From Desulfogranum japonicum DSM 18378 (GTDB taxonomy: Bacteria; Desulfobacterota; Desulfobulbia; Desulfobulbales; Desulfobulbaceae), in the NCBI RefSeq assembly GCF_000429945.1, contig NZ_AUCV01000002.1, positions 124,001-188,000 of the forward strand: 64,000 bases of DNA, given 5' to 3'. Both the position numbers and the translations under genes were made by a program. Below, piece by piece: positions 25,578 to 34,953 of the stretch; within the stretch, counting starts at the first letter, position 1, and each line of letters starts with the position of its first letter. The notes below the pieces were generated by a model. The model made no database searches. It was given only the letters and a program-made list of their open reading frames with translations, and had not been told where the DNA came from.

Positions 25578-28500
25578 CTACATGTTCCGACGGTATTTCC
25601 CTCCCACCTCATTGAGAGCACCTACAATTTTGCCAAGACTGCAGTACCGTACCGTATTCATCAGTTCTGCAAAAATATTTTCGCCTCTTAAAGCCACCTG
25701 CTGCAGTTTCTTTAGAGCGTCTTCCATGTTATCAGCATGATCGGAATTGAACATGGACAAACGCTGCAATTGCGATCTTTTTTCTTCCTCTGTTGCACGG
25801 GCCAGCTCCACACTGCCGGCCAATGCATTAAAATCAGCATCGGGATCAATAAAGGTGTTCACGCCAACAATCGGAAACTCACCAATATGTTTCATGGATT
25901 CGTAATAGAGAGATTCTTCCTGTATCTTACTTCGCTGGTATCCGGTCTCCATGGCACCCAATACTCCGCCCCGAGTGGTTAACCGCTCAAACTCCATCAA
26001 AACCGCCTCTTCAACCAGGTCGGTTAATTCCTCGACAATAAAACTGCCCTGATTCATGTTCTCGTTTTTGGCCAGGCCCCATTCTTTATTCATTATCAGC
26101 TGAATTGCAAGGGCACGGCGCACCGATTTTTTGCTGGGGGTCGTCACAGCCTCGTCATAAGAGTTGGTATGCAGACTGTTGCAGTTGTCATAAACCGCAC
26201 AGAGCGCTTGCAAGGTCGTACGGATATCATTGAACTGCATATCACGACTGTGAAGGGAACGCCCGGATGTCTGAATATGATACTTTAGCATCTGGGAACG
26301 CGCTGATCCACCGTATTTATTCCGCATGGCTACTGACCAAATTCTTCGTGCCACACGTCCAATAACTGTATATTCCGGATCCATACCGTTGGAAAAGAAA
26401 AAGGAGAGATTAGGGGCAAAGGTATCAATAGGCATGCCCCGTGACAAGTAATACTCCACATACGTAAACCCGTTCGCCAGGGTCAGGGCTAACTGGGTAA
26501 TCGGATTGGCCCCCGCCTCTGCGATGTGGTAACCGGAAATGGAAACGGAGTAGAAATTCCGAATGTTCCGGTCAATAAAGTACTGCTGAATATCTCCCAT
26601 CATCTTGAGTGCAAAATTAACAGAAAAGATACAAGAATTTTGTCCCTGATCCTCCTTGAGAATATCGGCCTGCACAGTTCCGCGGACATTACTCAGAGTG
26701 AAGTTCCTGAGTTCTTCTGCCTCTTCTACTGTTGGCTCGCGATGGTTTTCCTTCCGGAACTTGTCCAACTGCTGGTCAATGGCGGTATTCAAAAACATGG
26801 CCAGAATGATTGGCGCAGGACCATTGATAGTCATAGAAACCGAAGTGATTGGATTGCAAAGCTCAAATCCGTCATAGAGCGTTTTCATGTCTTCCAAGGT
26901 GCAGATGCTCACCCCTGAGTTACCGATTTTGCCGTAGATATCCGGCCGCTCATCTGGGTCAAAACCGAATAGAGTTACGGCATCAAAGGCTGTAGAAAGC
27001 CGCTTTGCCTCGTAGTTGGCAGACAGCAGTTTAAAACGTTGATTGGTACGAGCAGGATCCCCCTCTCCGGCAAACATCCGTGTCGGATCCTCACCGACAC
27101 GCTTTAGGGGAAATAAACCTGCCGTATACGGGAAATATCCGGGCAAATTTTCCCGTCGCATCCAACGATACACCTCTGCGGGATCGTCAAATGCTGGCAA
27201 GGATATTTTTGGAATCCGGCTGTGGGACAGCGACTCAGTGTAAAGTGGTACGCGAATTTCTCGCCCACGCACCTGGTACACAAGCTCATCATCATTATAG
27301 CGACTCTTTATATCCTCCCACTGTGCCAGGATTTCCTTTGTTTCTTCGCTTAATCGCCCCTGCACCTTCTCAACTTCCTGCTTCAAACGAACTGTTAATT
27401 TTACGCTTTCCTCATCAGCGGCAAGTGCCTTTTCTGCTCCTGCTAAATTTGTAACCTTTCGAACCAGTTCTTTCTGAATGTCGGTTTCCTTATGATAATT
27501 TCGAACACAATCTGCGATTTCTGCCAGGTAACGAGTCCGTTCAGGAGGTATGATCACTGTCTGTGAGGAGGGTATTTTAAGGCCGGTGCGCGGAAAACTC
27601 GATTCAAGCGTTATGCCTTTTTTCTCTTTGATCTTATCCAGTACTCCATGATAAAAAGCAGTTACTCCGTCATCGGCGAACTTGGAGGCGATGGTTCCAT
27701 ACACCGGCATCTCTTTGGCGTCGACACCAAATGCTCTCATGTTTCGCTGCATCTGCTTTTGTACAGCCAAAAGGGCATCTTCACTGCCTTGCTTTTCATA
27801 TTTATTGATCACTACCAGATCAGCGTAATCCAGCATGTCGATCTTTTCCAACTGTGAAGCTGCCCCGAAATCACTGGTCATCACATAGATGGGAATGTCC
27901 ACCAAGTCAATAACACGGGAATCCCCCTGTCCGATACCGGCAGTTTCAACAATAACGACATCAAATTCGGCCGCTTTAGCTACTAAAATGGCATCTTGCA
28001 GGCTGATCGGGACTTCGGAGTGAGATTTGCGGGTCGCCAGGCTCCTCATATATACCCTCGGGCTGGCAATGGAATTCATGCGAATCCGGTCCCCCAACAA
28101 GGCACCACCCGACTTTCGACGTGAAGGATCACAACTGATGACTGCAATCTTCAAATCTTTAAAATCATGCAAAAATCGAAAGATTAACTCATCCGTTAAA
28201 GAAGACTTCCCTGCACCACCTGTTCCCGTTATACCTATAATCGGTATCTGCTTCTCACTTATATTCGTATTCAGCTTATTTCGTAAGTCTGATGCTGTGC
28301 CTCTGCCGGAATCAGTCACCTGCTCAAAAATTGTCATCATTCGCGCGACAGCCGCATGATTAGTCAAATCAAGGTCTTCCGAATCTAAACCACTGATATC
28401 TGATACCGGGAAATCCAACAGCTTTGTCATATGGTTGATCATGCCCTGCAAGCCCATTTTTGCGCCATCCTCGGGCGAATATATTTTTGTCACACCATAG

Positions 28501-28862
28501 GCTTCCAACTCCTTTATCTCAGCTGGTACAAATACACCTCCGCCACCGCAAAAAACTTTGATATGAGGAGCATTGCGTTCTTTCAACAAATCCACCATAT
28601 ACTTAAAGTACTCTACATGTCCTCCCTGATAGCTGGAAACAGCAATCCCTTGTGCATCCTCCTCAATAGCAGCATCCACAACATCATTGACCGAGCGGTT
28701 ATGCGCCAGGTGTATCACCTCAACACCTGTATCCATGAGAATGCGCCGCATGATATTGATGGTTGCATCATGGCCATCAAATAATGCCGTCGCTGTAACA
28801 ATCCGGATATTATTTTGTGGTTTATAGACCTCTGTTTCCTGAATAGCGACATTTGCAGTCAT
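25578..28862 (-). CDS. icmF: Fused isobutyryl-CoA mutase IcmF
   Basis: Adenosylcobalamin-dependent acyl-CoA mutase that interconverts isobutyryl-CoA and n-butyryl-CoA (some members pivalyl- or isovaleryl-CoA), fused to its own G-protein chaperone. The 1094 residues are in the order typical of IcmF. First comes a B12-binding domain (about 18-150) with the lower ligand His31 in DGHDA. A MeaB-like GTPase (about 205-420) follows, with P-loop GTGGAGKSS at 213-221 and NKYEKQGSEDA as the base-recognition area. The mutase barrel starts at about 530, with NLPGYFPYTAGLFP. All parts look intact. A TetR gene lies 89 bp upstream on the same strand, probably the regulator. Substrate specificity cannot be decided from motifs alone. 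Confidence 0.95.
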   Translation of the reverse strand: MTANVAIQETEVYKPQNNIRIVTATALFDGHDATINIMRRILMDTGVEVIHLAHNRSVNDVVDAAIEEDAQGIAVSSYQGGHVEYFKYMVDLLKERNAPHIKVFCGGGGVFVPAEIKELEAYGVTKIYSPEDGAKMGLQGMINHMTKLLDFPVSDISGLDSEDLDLTNHAAVARMMTIFEQVTDSGRGTASDLRNKLNTNISEKQIPIIGITGTGGAGKSSLTDELIFRFLHDFKDLKIAVISCDPSRRKSGGALLGDRIRMNSIASPRVYMRSLATRKSHSEVPISLQDAILVAKAAEFDVVIVETAGIGQGDSRVIDLVDIPIYVMTSDFGAASQLEKIDMLDYADLVVINKYEKQGSEDALLAVQKQMQRNMRAFGVDAKEMPVYGTIASKFADDGVTAFYHGVLDKIKEKKGITLESSFPRTGLKIPSSQTVIIPPERTRYLAEIADCVRNYHKETDIQKELVRKVTNLAGAEKALAADEESVKLTVRLKQEVEKVQGRLSEETKEILAQWEDIKSRYNDDELVYQVRGREIRVPLYTESLSHSRIPKISLPAFDDPAEVYRWMRRENLPGYFPYTAGLFPLKRVGEDPTRMFAGEGDPARTNQRFKLLSANYEAKRLSTAFDAVTLFGFDPDERPDIYGKIGNSGVSICTLEDMKTLYDGFELCNPITSVSMTINGPAPIILAMFLNTAIDQQLDKFRKENHREPTVEEAEELRNFTLSNVRGTVQADILKEDQGQNSCIFSVNFALKMMGDIQQYFIDRNIRNFYSVSISGYHIAEAGANPITQLALTLANGFTYVEYYLSRGMPIDTFAPNLSFFFSNGMDPEYTVIGRVARRIWSVAMRNKYGGSARSQMLKYHIQTSGRSLHSRDMQFNDIRTTLQALCAVYDNCNSLHTNSYDEAVTTPSKKSVRRALAIQLIMNKEWGLAKNENMNQGSFIVEELTDLVEEAVLMEFERLTTRGGVLGAMETGYQRSKIQEESLYYESMKHIGEFPIVGVNTFIDPDADFNALAGSVELARATEEEKRSQLQRLSMFNSDHADNMEDALKKLQQVALRGENIFAELMNTVRYCSLGKIVGALNEVGGKYRRNM

Positions 28863-28951
28863 TTTTCCGTCCCTTTTATTAAAATATCAGTGACTATAAT
28901 CCTTGTATCAAGTTGAATCGCAATCCCTCAGCATGATTCCAATGAACGAAA

Positions 28952-29548
28952 TCAATTTCTCAATTGTCCGATATACAATTTAAGCTGCTCGATTGTCTGT
29001 CGCCAGATTTCAGAATCTCTAGAAGCAGTATAAATGGCAAACGCTCCGTTCAGCGCAATCACTATAAAACTAGCCACGTCCCGGTAATTCAGCCCAGGTT
29101 TAAGCATACCCAGCTCACCAGCTTCACGTAACCAATTCCGCATTAACCGGGAAAAACGAACATACCCCCGCAGTATATGACGCCTCATGGATTCCGACTG
29201 CCCTGACATCTCCACCAGCATGTTCAGAAAAAAGCAACCCCCATCAAAAATATTGGCAGCAAGATAGTCTCGCATGATCCGGTCAATAACCAGCTCAACA
29301 CGCTCCAATGGGTTTTCCACCGTACGCAACCCATGAAAAACAATCCCCCGCCAGATAGTCACTGCCTCGTCATACACAGCGTACCAGATTTCTTCCTTGC
29401 TTTTGAAATGCCCATATAACCCTCCTTTGGTCAACTCGGTCACTTCCAGGATATCATTAATGGAAGTATTGTAATATCCCTTGACGGAAAACAACTGCAT
29501 TGATTTTTCAATAATATTCCGCCGGGTTTGTTTGCCTTTGTTTGTCAA
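28952..29548 (-). CDS. TetR/AcrR-family transcriptional regulator
   Basis: A 198-residue one-component repressor. The N-terminal helix-turn-helix (about 8-55) reads FSVKGYYNTSINDILEV then TKGGLYGHFKSKEEIW, typical of TetR/AcrR proteins. The C-terminal ligand-binding helical domain follows. It is 89 bp upstream of icmF on the same strand and so is likely its regulator and co-transcribed with it; an acyl-CoA ligand would fit but is inferred. A palindrome lies directly before its start. Confidence 0.92.
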   Translation of the reverse strand: MTNKGKQTRRNIIEKSMQLFSVKGYYNTSINDILEVTELTKGGLYGHFKSKEEIWYAVYDEAVTIWRGIVFHGLRTVENPLERVELVIDRIMRDYLAANIFDGGCFFLNMLVEMSGQSESMRRHILRGYVRFSRLMRNWLREAGELGMLKPGLNYRDVASFIVIALNGAFAIYTASRDSEIWRQTIEQLKLYIGQLRN

Positions 29549-29574
29549 GCAACCTCCCTTTCAAGTCTAAATAT

Positions 29575-29584
29575 ACCAACCGGT
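29575..29584. promoter_or_regulatory. Candidate TetR operator upstream of tetR-icmF
   Basis: ACCAACCGGT (29575-29584) has ACC-N4-GGT symmetry around an AACC core, and overlaps the ACCGGTC hexamer palindrome. It lies 27 bp upstream of the tetR start, next to an AT-rich TATATT box on the minus strand, where a repressor would block transcription. It is short, so the assignment is tentative. Confidence 0.4.
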
Positions 29585-29835
29585 CTTTTTATTAACACCT
29601 TGAATAATTTTTTGTCAAGAGAGTTTCCAAATGATCCCGATACCATCGATATCATTTGGATTACGCATAAAAACAATTGCTCCGACGATACATACAAATA
29701 TTTACTATGGTACTATTTATTAACTTTTTTCTGCCCTAAAGTTAAACTTAAGGATTAACTCTATTTTATAATCGACCGTTTTTACATTCTTATTAATAAC
29801 AAGCAAAGAGTTTGCCCAAGGCTATACAGATTCTG

Positions 29836-29864
29836 TTGACAAACCATCATTGGCCCGCTATAGA
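29836..29864 (+). promoter_or_regulatory. Sigma-70 promoter of the thi operon
   Basis: TTGACA (29836-29841, consensus) with a 17-bp spacer and TATAGA (29859-29864). The start would be near 29871, just before the riboswitch. Confidence 0.8.
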
Positions 29865-29872
29865 TTATTGAA

Positions 29873-29956
29873 ACGCTAGGGGTGCAATCTCTTGCTGAGA
29901 GGATTTAGTCCAACCCTTAGAACCTGATCCGGATAATACCGGCGAAGGGAAGCGAA
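29873..29956 (+). ncRNA. TPP riboswitch (THI element)
   Basis: Senses thiamine pyrophosphate and controls the downstream thi genes. The conserved parts are present: GGGGTGC near 29879-29885, TGCTGAGAGG (about 29893-29903), ACCCTTAGAACCTGATCCGG (about 29913-29932), and ATACCGGCGAAGGGAA (about 29936-29951), with closing P1 CGCT/AGCG. It is followed by a terminator hairpin, so control is probably transcriptional. Confidence 0.97.
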
Positions 29957-30002
29957 TAGTCACAGATACAACCAGGTAAAATCCTGTGTTAGATATCCGA
30001 GA

Positions 30003-30042
30003 AACCGCTTATCCCTTTTCAGGGGACAAGCGGTTTTTTTTT
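30003..30042 (+). terminator. Riboswitch-controlled intrinsic terminator
   Basis: AACCGCTT (from 30003) pairs with AAGCGGTT, with TCCC/GGGA inner pairs, followed by a T-run ending at 30042. It lies between the TPP aptamer and thiS. TPP binding is expected to allow this hairpin to form and stop transcription. Confidence 0.88.
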
Positions 30043-30067
30043 GCTTTTTAAAACGGGGGTCTACACC

Positions 30068-30265
30068 ATGCTACTTCGCGTAAATGGCGATAGTCAAACC
30101 ACTGCAGCCACCACTCTGGAAGAACTGATCCAAGAAATTGGCCTGAAAACAGAGTCCCTGGTGGTAGAACATAATGAACATATAATCCGTCAGGAGCTCT
30201 GGGCCAAAACCAGATTGCAGGATCAGGATCAGGTTGAACTGCTGAGTTTTGTCGGTGGAGGATGA
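30068..30265 (+). CDS. thiS: Sulphur carrier protein ThiS
   Basis: A 65-residue ubiquitin-like sulphur carrier for thiazole synthesis; its C-terminal Gly-Gly (VGGG) is adenylated by ThiF and thiocarboxylated. I chose the ATG at 30068 because it gives the family N-terminus MLLRVNGD; a start at 30041 adds nine residues without support. The end contains the Shine-Dalgarno GGAGGA of thiG. Confidence 0.95.
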   Translation: MLLRVNGDSQTTAATTLEELIQEIGLKTESLVVEHNEHIIRQELWAKTRLQDQDQVELLSFVGGG

Positions 30266-30268
30266 ACT

Positions 30269-31039
30269 ATGAATGATGAGGGGTTACGTCTTGGGGATAC
30301 CACATTTACTAACCGTTTGTTCACAGGCACAGGTAAGTTTGCATCCAATGAAATAATACCAGAAATGTTAGAGACCAGTGGTTCTCAAATGATAACTGTG
30401 GCCTTAAGACGCATAGATATGCAATCTGTAACAGATAACATTCTGCAATATATACCTGACGGCGTCACGTTGCTGCCCAATACATCAGGAGCCAGAACGG
30501 CAGAACAGGCTATTCGCGTAGCCCGCATTGCCCGTGAAGCCGGATGCGGCAAATTTATAAAAATAGAAGTTATAACAGATGCCAAATATTTAATGCCAGA
30601 CAACCATGAAACCCTTCGTGCAACCGAGACCCTGGCCAAAGATGGTTTTGTAGTTCTTCCGTACGTATTACCAGACCTCCCACTTGCAAAACGACTGGAA
30701 AATGCCGGTGCCGCTGCAATTATGCCTTTAGGAGCACCCATTGGCACCAATCGAGGGCTTGAAACAAAACCATTAATTGCCATGTTGATCGAGAACAGCG
30801 CTGTGCCTGTGATTGTTGACGCGGGAATCGGTTTTCCCTCCCAGGCTGCTGCTGCCATGGAAATGGGGGCTGATGCGGTACTGGTAAATACGGCTATCGC
30901 CACTGCTGAAGATCCGGTTGCCATGGGCCATGCTTTCAGCCTCGCCGTGCAAGCCGGACGAGCTGCCTATCTGGCTGAAGCTGCCGGCCAGAGTGTCGTG
31001 GCCAGAGCTTCGTCACCACTTACAGGGTTTCTTGATTAA
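30269..31039 (+). CDS. thiG: Thiazole synthase ThiG
   Basis: Forms the thiazole phosphate ring from deoxyxylulose phosphate, ThiS thiocarboxylate and dehydroglycine. The 256-residue TIM barrel has FTGTGKFAS near the start, [16 protein letters not shown] at about 71-86, the Schiff-base lysine region KFIKIEVI (about 94-101), MPLGAPIG and [11 protein letters not shown]. It starts 3 bp after thiS, indicating coupling. Confidence 0.97.
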   Translation: MNDEGLRLGDTTFTNRLFTGTGKFASNEIIPEMLETSGSQMITVALRRIDMQSVTDNILQYIPDGVTLLPNTSGARTAEQAIRVARIAREAGCGKFIKIEVITDAKYLMPDNHETLRATETLAKDGFVVLPYVLPDLPLAKRLENAGAAAIMPLGAPIGTNRGLETKPLIAMLIENSAVPVIVDAGIGFPSQAAAAMEMGADAVLVNTAIATAEDPVAMGHAFSLAVQAGRAAYLAEAAGQSVVARASSPLTGFLD

Positions 31040-31060
31040 ATTCGAGTACAGGGGGGATGT

Positions 31061-32170
31061 ATGTCTTTTTACAATACACTTGAACAGTTTGATCACTTTG
31101 ATTTTTCAAGTTTTTTCAACTCTGTCAGTGATGATCGGGTGCGAGATTGTCTTACAAAAGAATATCTGAATGCATATGACTTTCTTACTCTGCTAAGCCC
31201 AAAAGCTGGCAACCATCTGGAAATGATAGCCAAGGTGGCACAAAAAAAAACCATTCAATATTTTGGCAAAACCATCCAGTTATTTGCACCTTTATACATA
31301 TCTAATTATTGCACCAACAAATGCATATACTGTGGATTTAATCATGCCAATGTCATTGATCGCCGAAAACTTACCATAGAAGAGATAGAAAAAGAAGCCA
31401 AGGCTATTTCATCAAGGGGAATACAGCATATCCTTCTGCTGACAGGTGAGTCTCGCCAGGCCACGCCCATGGAATACCTTCTGGAAGCGGTTAAATGCTT
31501 GAAACATTATTTTGCATCAGTTTCCATTGAAATCTTTCCACTGGAATGCCACGAGTATGTGCTGCTCCAACAGGCTGGTGTTGATGGGCTTACTCTGTTT
31601 CAGGAAGTATACGACAAGGTAATTTACGACAAGGTGCATCTGGCTGGCAAAAAAAAGGACTATCATTACAGACTCGATGCACCCGAACGAGGAGCCATGG
31701 CTGGTTTCAGGAATGTTAACATCGGCGCATTGCTGGGGTTGGGTGAGATGCGCAGCGAATTTTTCTTTACAGGGTTACATGCCAGATACCTTGACGACAA
31801 GTATCTGGATACGGAAGTTGCTGTTTCCCTACCGCGATTCAATCCTGCAGAATGTGATTTTCACCCTGAATTCCCCGTAAATGATAAAACTTTCGTCCAA
31901 TTTCTGCTGGCGTTTAGACTCTTTTTTCCCCGTGCCGGCATTACGGTTTCAACACGAGAAAATGCCTACATGAGAGATCATCTCATACATCTGGGAGCCA
32001 CGCGCTTTTCTGCTGGTGTGAGTACCAGCGTCGGAGGATATGCTCAACATCAGGATCAATCCACCCCACAGTTTGAAATTACAGATGGAAGAAGTGTGGA
32101 GGAAGTTGTCTCTGCAATAAGCTCCAATGGTTACCAGCCTGTCTACAAAGACTGGGATCGTGCAATATGA
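31061..32170 (+). CDS. thiH: 2-iminoacetate (dehydroglycine) synthase ThiH
   Basis: Radical SAM enzyme that cleaves tyrosine to dehydroglycine for the thiazole ring, the anaerobic alternative to ThiO. The 369 residues contain the radical-SAM cluster motif CTNKCIYC (Cys84, Cys88, Cys91), followed by a GE motif (LLLTGES), and the ThiH C-terminus with STSVGGYAQ. A strong GGGGGG precedes the start. Its choice over ThiO suggests an anaerobic organism. It overlaps thiF by 4 bp. Confidence 0.96.
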   Translation: MSFYNTLEQFDHFDFSSFFNSVSDDRVRDCLTKEYLNAYDFLTLLSPKAGNHLEMIAKVAQKKTIQYFGKTIQLFAPLYISNYCTNKCIYCGFNHANVIDRRKLTIEEIEKEAKAISSRGIQHILLLTGESRQATPMEYLLEAVKCLKHYFASVSIEIFPLECHEYVLLQQAGVDGLTLFQEVYDKVIYDKVHLAGKKKDYHYRLDAPERGAMAGFRNVNIGALLGLGEMRSEFFFTGLHARYLDDKYLDTEVAVSLPRFNPAECDFHPEFPVNDKTFVQFLLAFRLFFPRAGITVSTRENAYMRDHLIHLGATRFSAGVSTSVGGYAQHQDQSTPQFEITDGRSVEEVVSAISSNGYQPVYKDWDRAI

Positions 32171-32703
32171 AAATAGGCATAGCCGGAGCAGGTGGCATAG
32201 GTTCCAATGTAGCTGTCTCTCTGGTCAGGTCAGGAATCAGACAAATCAAAATCGTTGATTTTGACAGAATAGAACAGAGCAACTTGAATCGTCAATTTTA
32301 CTTTGCTGACCAGATCGGAAAAATGAAAATCGATTCCCTTGTGGAAAATCTACATCGTATTGCTCCCACCTGCATCGTGGAAACAGTTGCAAGCAAAATC
32401 ACTCAAGATAATATCGGTAAAATTTTTAATGATTGCAGCATTATAGTAGAAGGCCTTGATAACCGTCAAGACAAGAAAATGCTGCTGGAAAATCTCGGTC
32501 CACACAAAGAGCTGGTGGTTTCTGCGTGTGGTATTTCCGGGCATGCAACCAACCGCATCACAACCCGTACTATGGGTAGTTGCTGCATAATTGGTGATTT
32601 TACTACGGATTGCGCACAAGCCAAACTCTATACCCATAAGGTTATGCTTATTGCTGCAATGATGAGTGGACGAATCATTGAATATATCGAGGAAAATCAA
32701 TGA
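32167..32703 (+). CDS. thiF: ThiS adenylyltransferase ThiF (short form)
   Basis: Activates the ThiS C-terminus with ATP. The 178-residue short HesA/MoeB/ThiF protein keeps the nucleotide motif AGAGGIGSN (6-14) and the DRIEQSNLNRQ segment (33-43) that contacts ATP. The zinc-binding CxxC pairs and C-terminal part of E. coli ThiF are absent, as in the short ThiF of anaerobes. It overlaps both thiH (4 bp) and thiE (4 bp), so the genes are coupled. Confidence 0.9.
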   Translation: MKIGIAGAGGIGSNVAVSLVRSGIRQIKIVDFDRIEQSNLNRQFYFADQIGKMKIDSLVENLHRIAPTCIVETVASKITQDNIGKIFNDCSIIVEGLDNRQDKKMLLENLGPHKELVVSACGISGHATNRITTRTMGSCCIIGDFTTDCAQAKLYTHKVMLIAAMMSGRIIEYIEENQ

Positions 32704-33338
32704 ACGATTACAAACTGCCAAAAGGGCTGTATGGAATTACAGCAGAACAATTTTCTCTTGGTCGTTCCAACATCGAAGTTGTACAGGAAATGATTAAGGG
32801 AGGCATCGGTATTATTCAATACCGCGAGAAACGGCATAAAAAAGATTACTGCGAAATTTTCAAAGAATGCCAGGAGATTCGTAAGATAACCAAAGAATGC
32901 GGAGTGACCTTTCTCATCAATGACTTTGTCGACATTGCTCTGCTGGTTGATGCAGATGGGGTACACGTCGGCCAGGAAGACCTTCCTGTTCCTGCGGTTC
33001 GTGAGCTTCTTGGACCAGATAAGATCATTGGCCTCTCTACTCACTCACCGGAACAGTGCAGAGACGCTGCAAAGATTGGAGCAGATTATATCGGTGTAGG
33101 ACCTATATACTCCACCCAAACCAAAGAAGATGTTTGCAATGCGGTTGGCTTTGAGTATCTGGATTATGCAGCTGCGCATAGTACACTTCCCTTTGTTGCC
33201 ATAGGAGGCATCAAAAAACATAATATCGCAGAGGTATCAAGGCATGGAGCACAATCAATTTGTCTGGTTACGGAAATAGTTGGAGCCAAAGATATCAATG
33301 CCATAATACGCGAACTCACGCAGACCATGCAGATATAA
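32700..33338 (+). CDS. thiE: Thiamine-phosphate synthase ThiE
   Basis: Joins HMP-pyrophosphate to thiazole phosphate. The 212-residue TIM barrel has GIIQYREKRHKK (phosphate/pyrimidine site, about 37-48), FLINDFVDIALLVDADGVHVGQED, and DYIGVGPIYSTQTK. It starts in a 4-bp overlap with thiF. Confidence 0.96.
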   Translation: MNDYKLPKGLYGITAEQFSLGRSNIEVVQEMIKGGIGIIQYREKRHKKDYCEIFKECQEIRKITKECGVTFLINDFVDIALLVDADGVHVGQEDLPVPAVRELLGPDKIIGLSTHSPEQCRDAAKIGADYIGVGPIYSTQTKEDVCNAVGFEYLDYAAAHSTLPFVAIGGIKKHNIAEVSRHGAQSICLVTEIVGAKDINAIIRELTQTMQI

Positions 33339-33423
33339 ATACGAAACGCAATTAACGGGATGACCAGTCGCGCATAACGCCAGTATTTTGCGCAGCAAAC
33401 ACCATTTATCAGGAGAAATATCT

Positions 33424-34716
33424 ATGCCTTATGCAACACAAATGCAAGCAGCCAGGAAAGGAATTCTAACGCCACAAATGCAACATGTCCTTCAAGAAGA
33501 GGCTATAGAGCCAGACGTGCTCCTGAAAAGAGTTGCTGAAGGTACCATAGCTATTCCTGCCAACAAGAATCATCACAACCTCAAAGCTACAGGTATCGGG
33601 CAGGGATTACGTACAAAAATCAATGTTAACCTTGGAGTTTCTGAAGATTGCTGCCATGTTGAAAGTGAGTTGAATAAGGTTCGCCGTAGCGTCGAACTTA
33701 AAGCTGACGCTATCATGGATCTCAGCACTTTTGGTGATACCCGAACATTCCGTAGACGTACTGTGGATATTTGTCCCGCAATGATTGGTACAGTACCTGT
33801 ATACGATGCTGTGGCGCGATACGGTAAAGACGTGGCGTCGATCACTGTGGATGATTTTTTTGATGTGGTCGCCATGCATGCTGAAGATGGAGTTGACTTT
33901 ATGACGATTCATGCCGGCTTAAATCTGACGGCAGTGGAAAGATTAAAAAACAACCAGCGTCTGACCCATGTGGTCAGCCGGGGCGGTTCCCTTCTTTTAT
34001 ACTGGATGGAAAAAAATCAAAAAGACAACCCATTCTTTGAACACTTTGACAGGTTGCTGGAAATTTGCAGGAAGTATGACGTAACTCTAAGTTTAGGAGA
34101 TGGACTCAGGCCAGGTAGCCTGAAAGATGCCACCGATGCGCCCCAAATCCAGGAGTTGATCATCCTTGGTGAATTGACAAAACGAGCCTGGGCTGCAGAT
34201 GTCCAGGTGATGATTGAAGGTCCGGGGCATGTGCCTTTAAACGAAATTGTTTCCAATATGCAGCTTGAGAAAAAACTCTGCCACGGTGCCCCGTTCTATG
34301 TTCTTGGACCACTGGTTACAGATGTCGCACCAGGATACGACCATATAACTTCAGCCATTGGAGGCGCGTTGGCTGCAAGTTATGGAGCAGATTTCCTCTG
34401 TTATGTTACCCCGGCCGAGCACCTGCGTCTTCCTGACATGGATGACATGAAGGAAGGGATAATTGCCTCTCGCATTGCTGCCCATGCAGCAGATGTTGCC
34501 AAAGGAATTCCCCATGCCATAGACTGGGATAATCGCATGAGCTACGCCCGCAAAGAACTGGATTGGGAAGCAATGTTTGACTTGGCTATCGATCCGGAAA
34601 AAGCTCGAAATTATAGAGAAACATCACAGCCAATAGATAAAAGTGTCTGTACCATGTGCGGTGATCTTTGCGCGGTAAAACGTAGTCGAGAAATTCTTGA
34701 ACCTGCGACAGAATAA
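33424..34716 (+). CDS. thiC: Phosphomethylpyrimidine synthase ThiC (short form)
   Basis: Radical SAM enzyme that rearranges aminoimidazole ribotide to HMP phosphate. Starting at the ATG at 33424 after an AGGAG, it has 430 residues, the short form typical of anaerobes. [24 protein letters not shown] and the [22 protein letters not shown] segment are family hallmarks. The C-terminal cluster motif reads CTMCGDLC, that is C-X2-C-X3-C, one residue shorter than the CX2CX4C I know from E. coli-type ThiC. Its place directly after thiE supports ThiC. The paralogous anaerobic benzimidazole synthase BzaF looks much alike and is not ruled out by motifs, especially as the B12-dependent IcmF is nearby. A hairpin follows at 34741-34775. 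Confidence 0.92.
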   Translation: MPYATQMQAARKGILTPQMQHVLQEEAIEPDVLLKRVAEGTIAIPANKNHHNLKATGIGQGLRTKINVNLGVSEDCCHVESELNKVRRSVELKADAIMDLSTFGDTRTFRRRTVDICPAMIGTVPVYDAVARYGKDVASITVDDFFDVVAMHAEDGVDFMTIHAGLNLTAVERLKNNQRLTHVVSRGGSLLLYWMEKNQKDNPFFEHFDRLLEICRKYDVTLSLGDGLRPGSLKDATDAPQIQELIILGELTKRAWAADVQVMIEGPGHVPLNEIVSNMQLEKKLCHGAPFYVLGPLVTDVAPGYDHITSAIGGALAASYGADFLCYVTPAEHLRLPDMDDMKEGIIASRIAAHAADVAKGIPHAIDWDNRMSYARKELDWEAMFDLAIDPEKARNYRETSQPIDKSVCTMCGDLCAVKRSREILEPATE

Positions 34717-34740
34717 AAAAAGTATTTTTTACTGAAACAC

Positions 34741-34775
34741 ATGAGCCGGATGACTGTTTCACACCTCCGGCTCAT
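34741..34775. terminator. Hairpin downstream of thiC
   Basis: ATGAGCCGGA (34741-34750) and TCCGGCTCAT (34766-34775) form a perfect 10-bp stem with a 15-nt loop, 24 bp after the thiC stop. There is no T-run directly after, so it may be a weak or factor-assisted terminator. Confidence 0.5.
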
Positions 34776-34781
34776 GATATT

Positions 34782-34944
34782 AGGGTCGCGGAAAATAATA
34801 AATATCTAAAGTTTGCGTAGGATATCGGTTTGGTAACGTCATTGCGTCAATGGTTGCGTACTGGCCGTATTGAACAATTGACGTGGCGACGTTACCAAGT
34901 TGAGAGACAAGCAAGATTGGATAATGTACTTTTTTCGTGACCCT
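34782..34944. mobile_element. MITE-like element with terminal and internal inverted repeats
   Basis: Ends are AGGGTCGCGGAAAA at the left (34782) and AGGGTCACGAAAAA read from the right end (34944 inward): 12 of 14 bases agree. Inside, TTGGTAACGTC (34830-34840) and GACGTTACCAA (34888-34898) are perfect 11-bp inverted arms extended by CGTCAAT. There is no coding capacity, and the size of 163 bp fits a non-autonomous element. No clear target duplication was found and no second copy is in this window. Confidence 0.5.
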
Positions 34945-34953
34945 TATATTTCT

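Noticed and set aside
33339-33423. A second TPP riboswitch before thiC
   Set aside because: None of the conserved THI-element segments is present in this short leader.
34830-34898. Integron attC site
   Set aside because: The inner palindrome lacks the GTTRRRY/RYYYAAC core sequences and there is no integrase.
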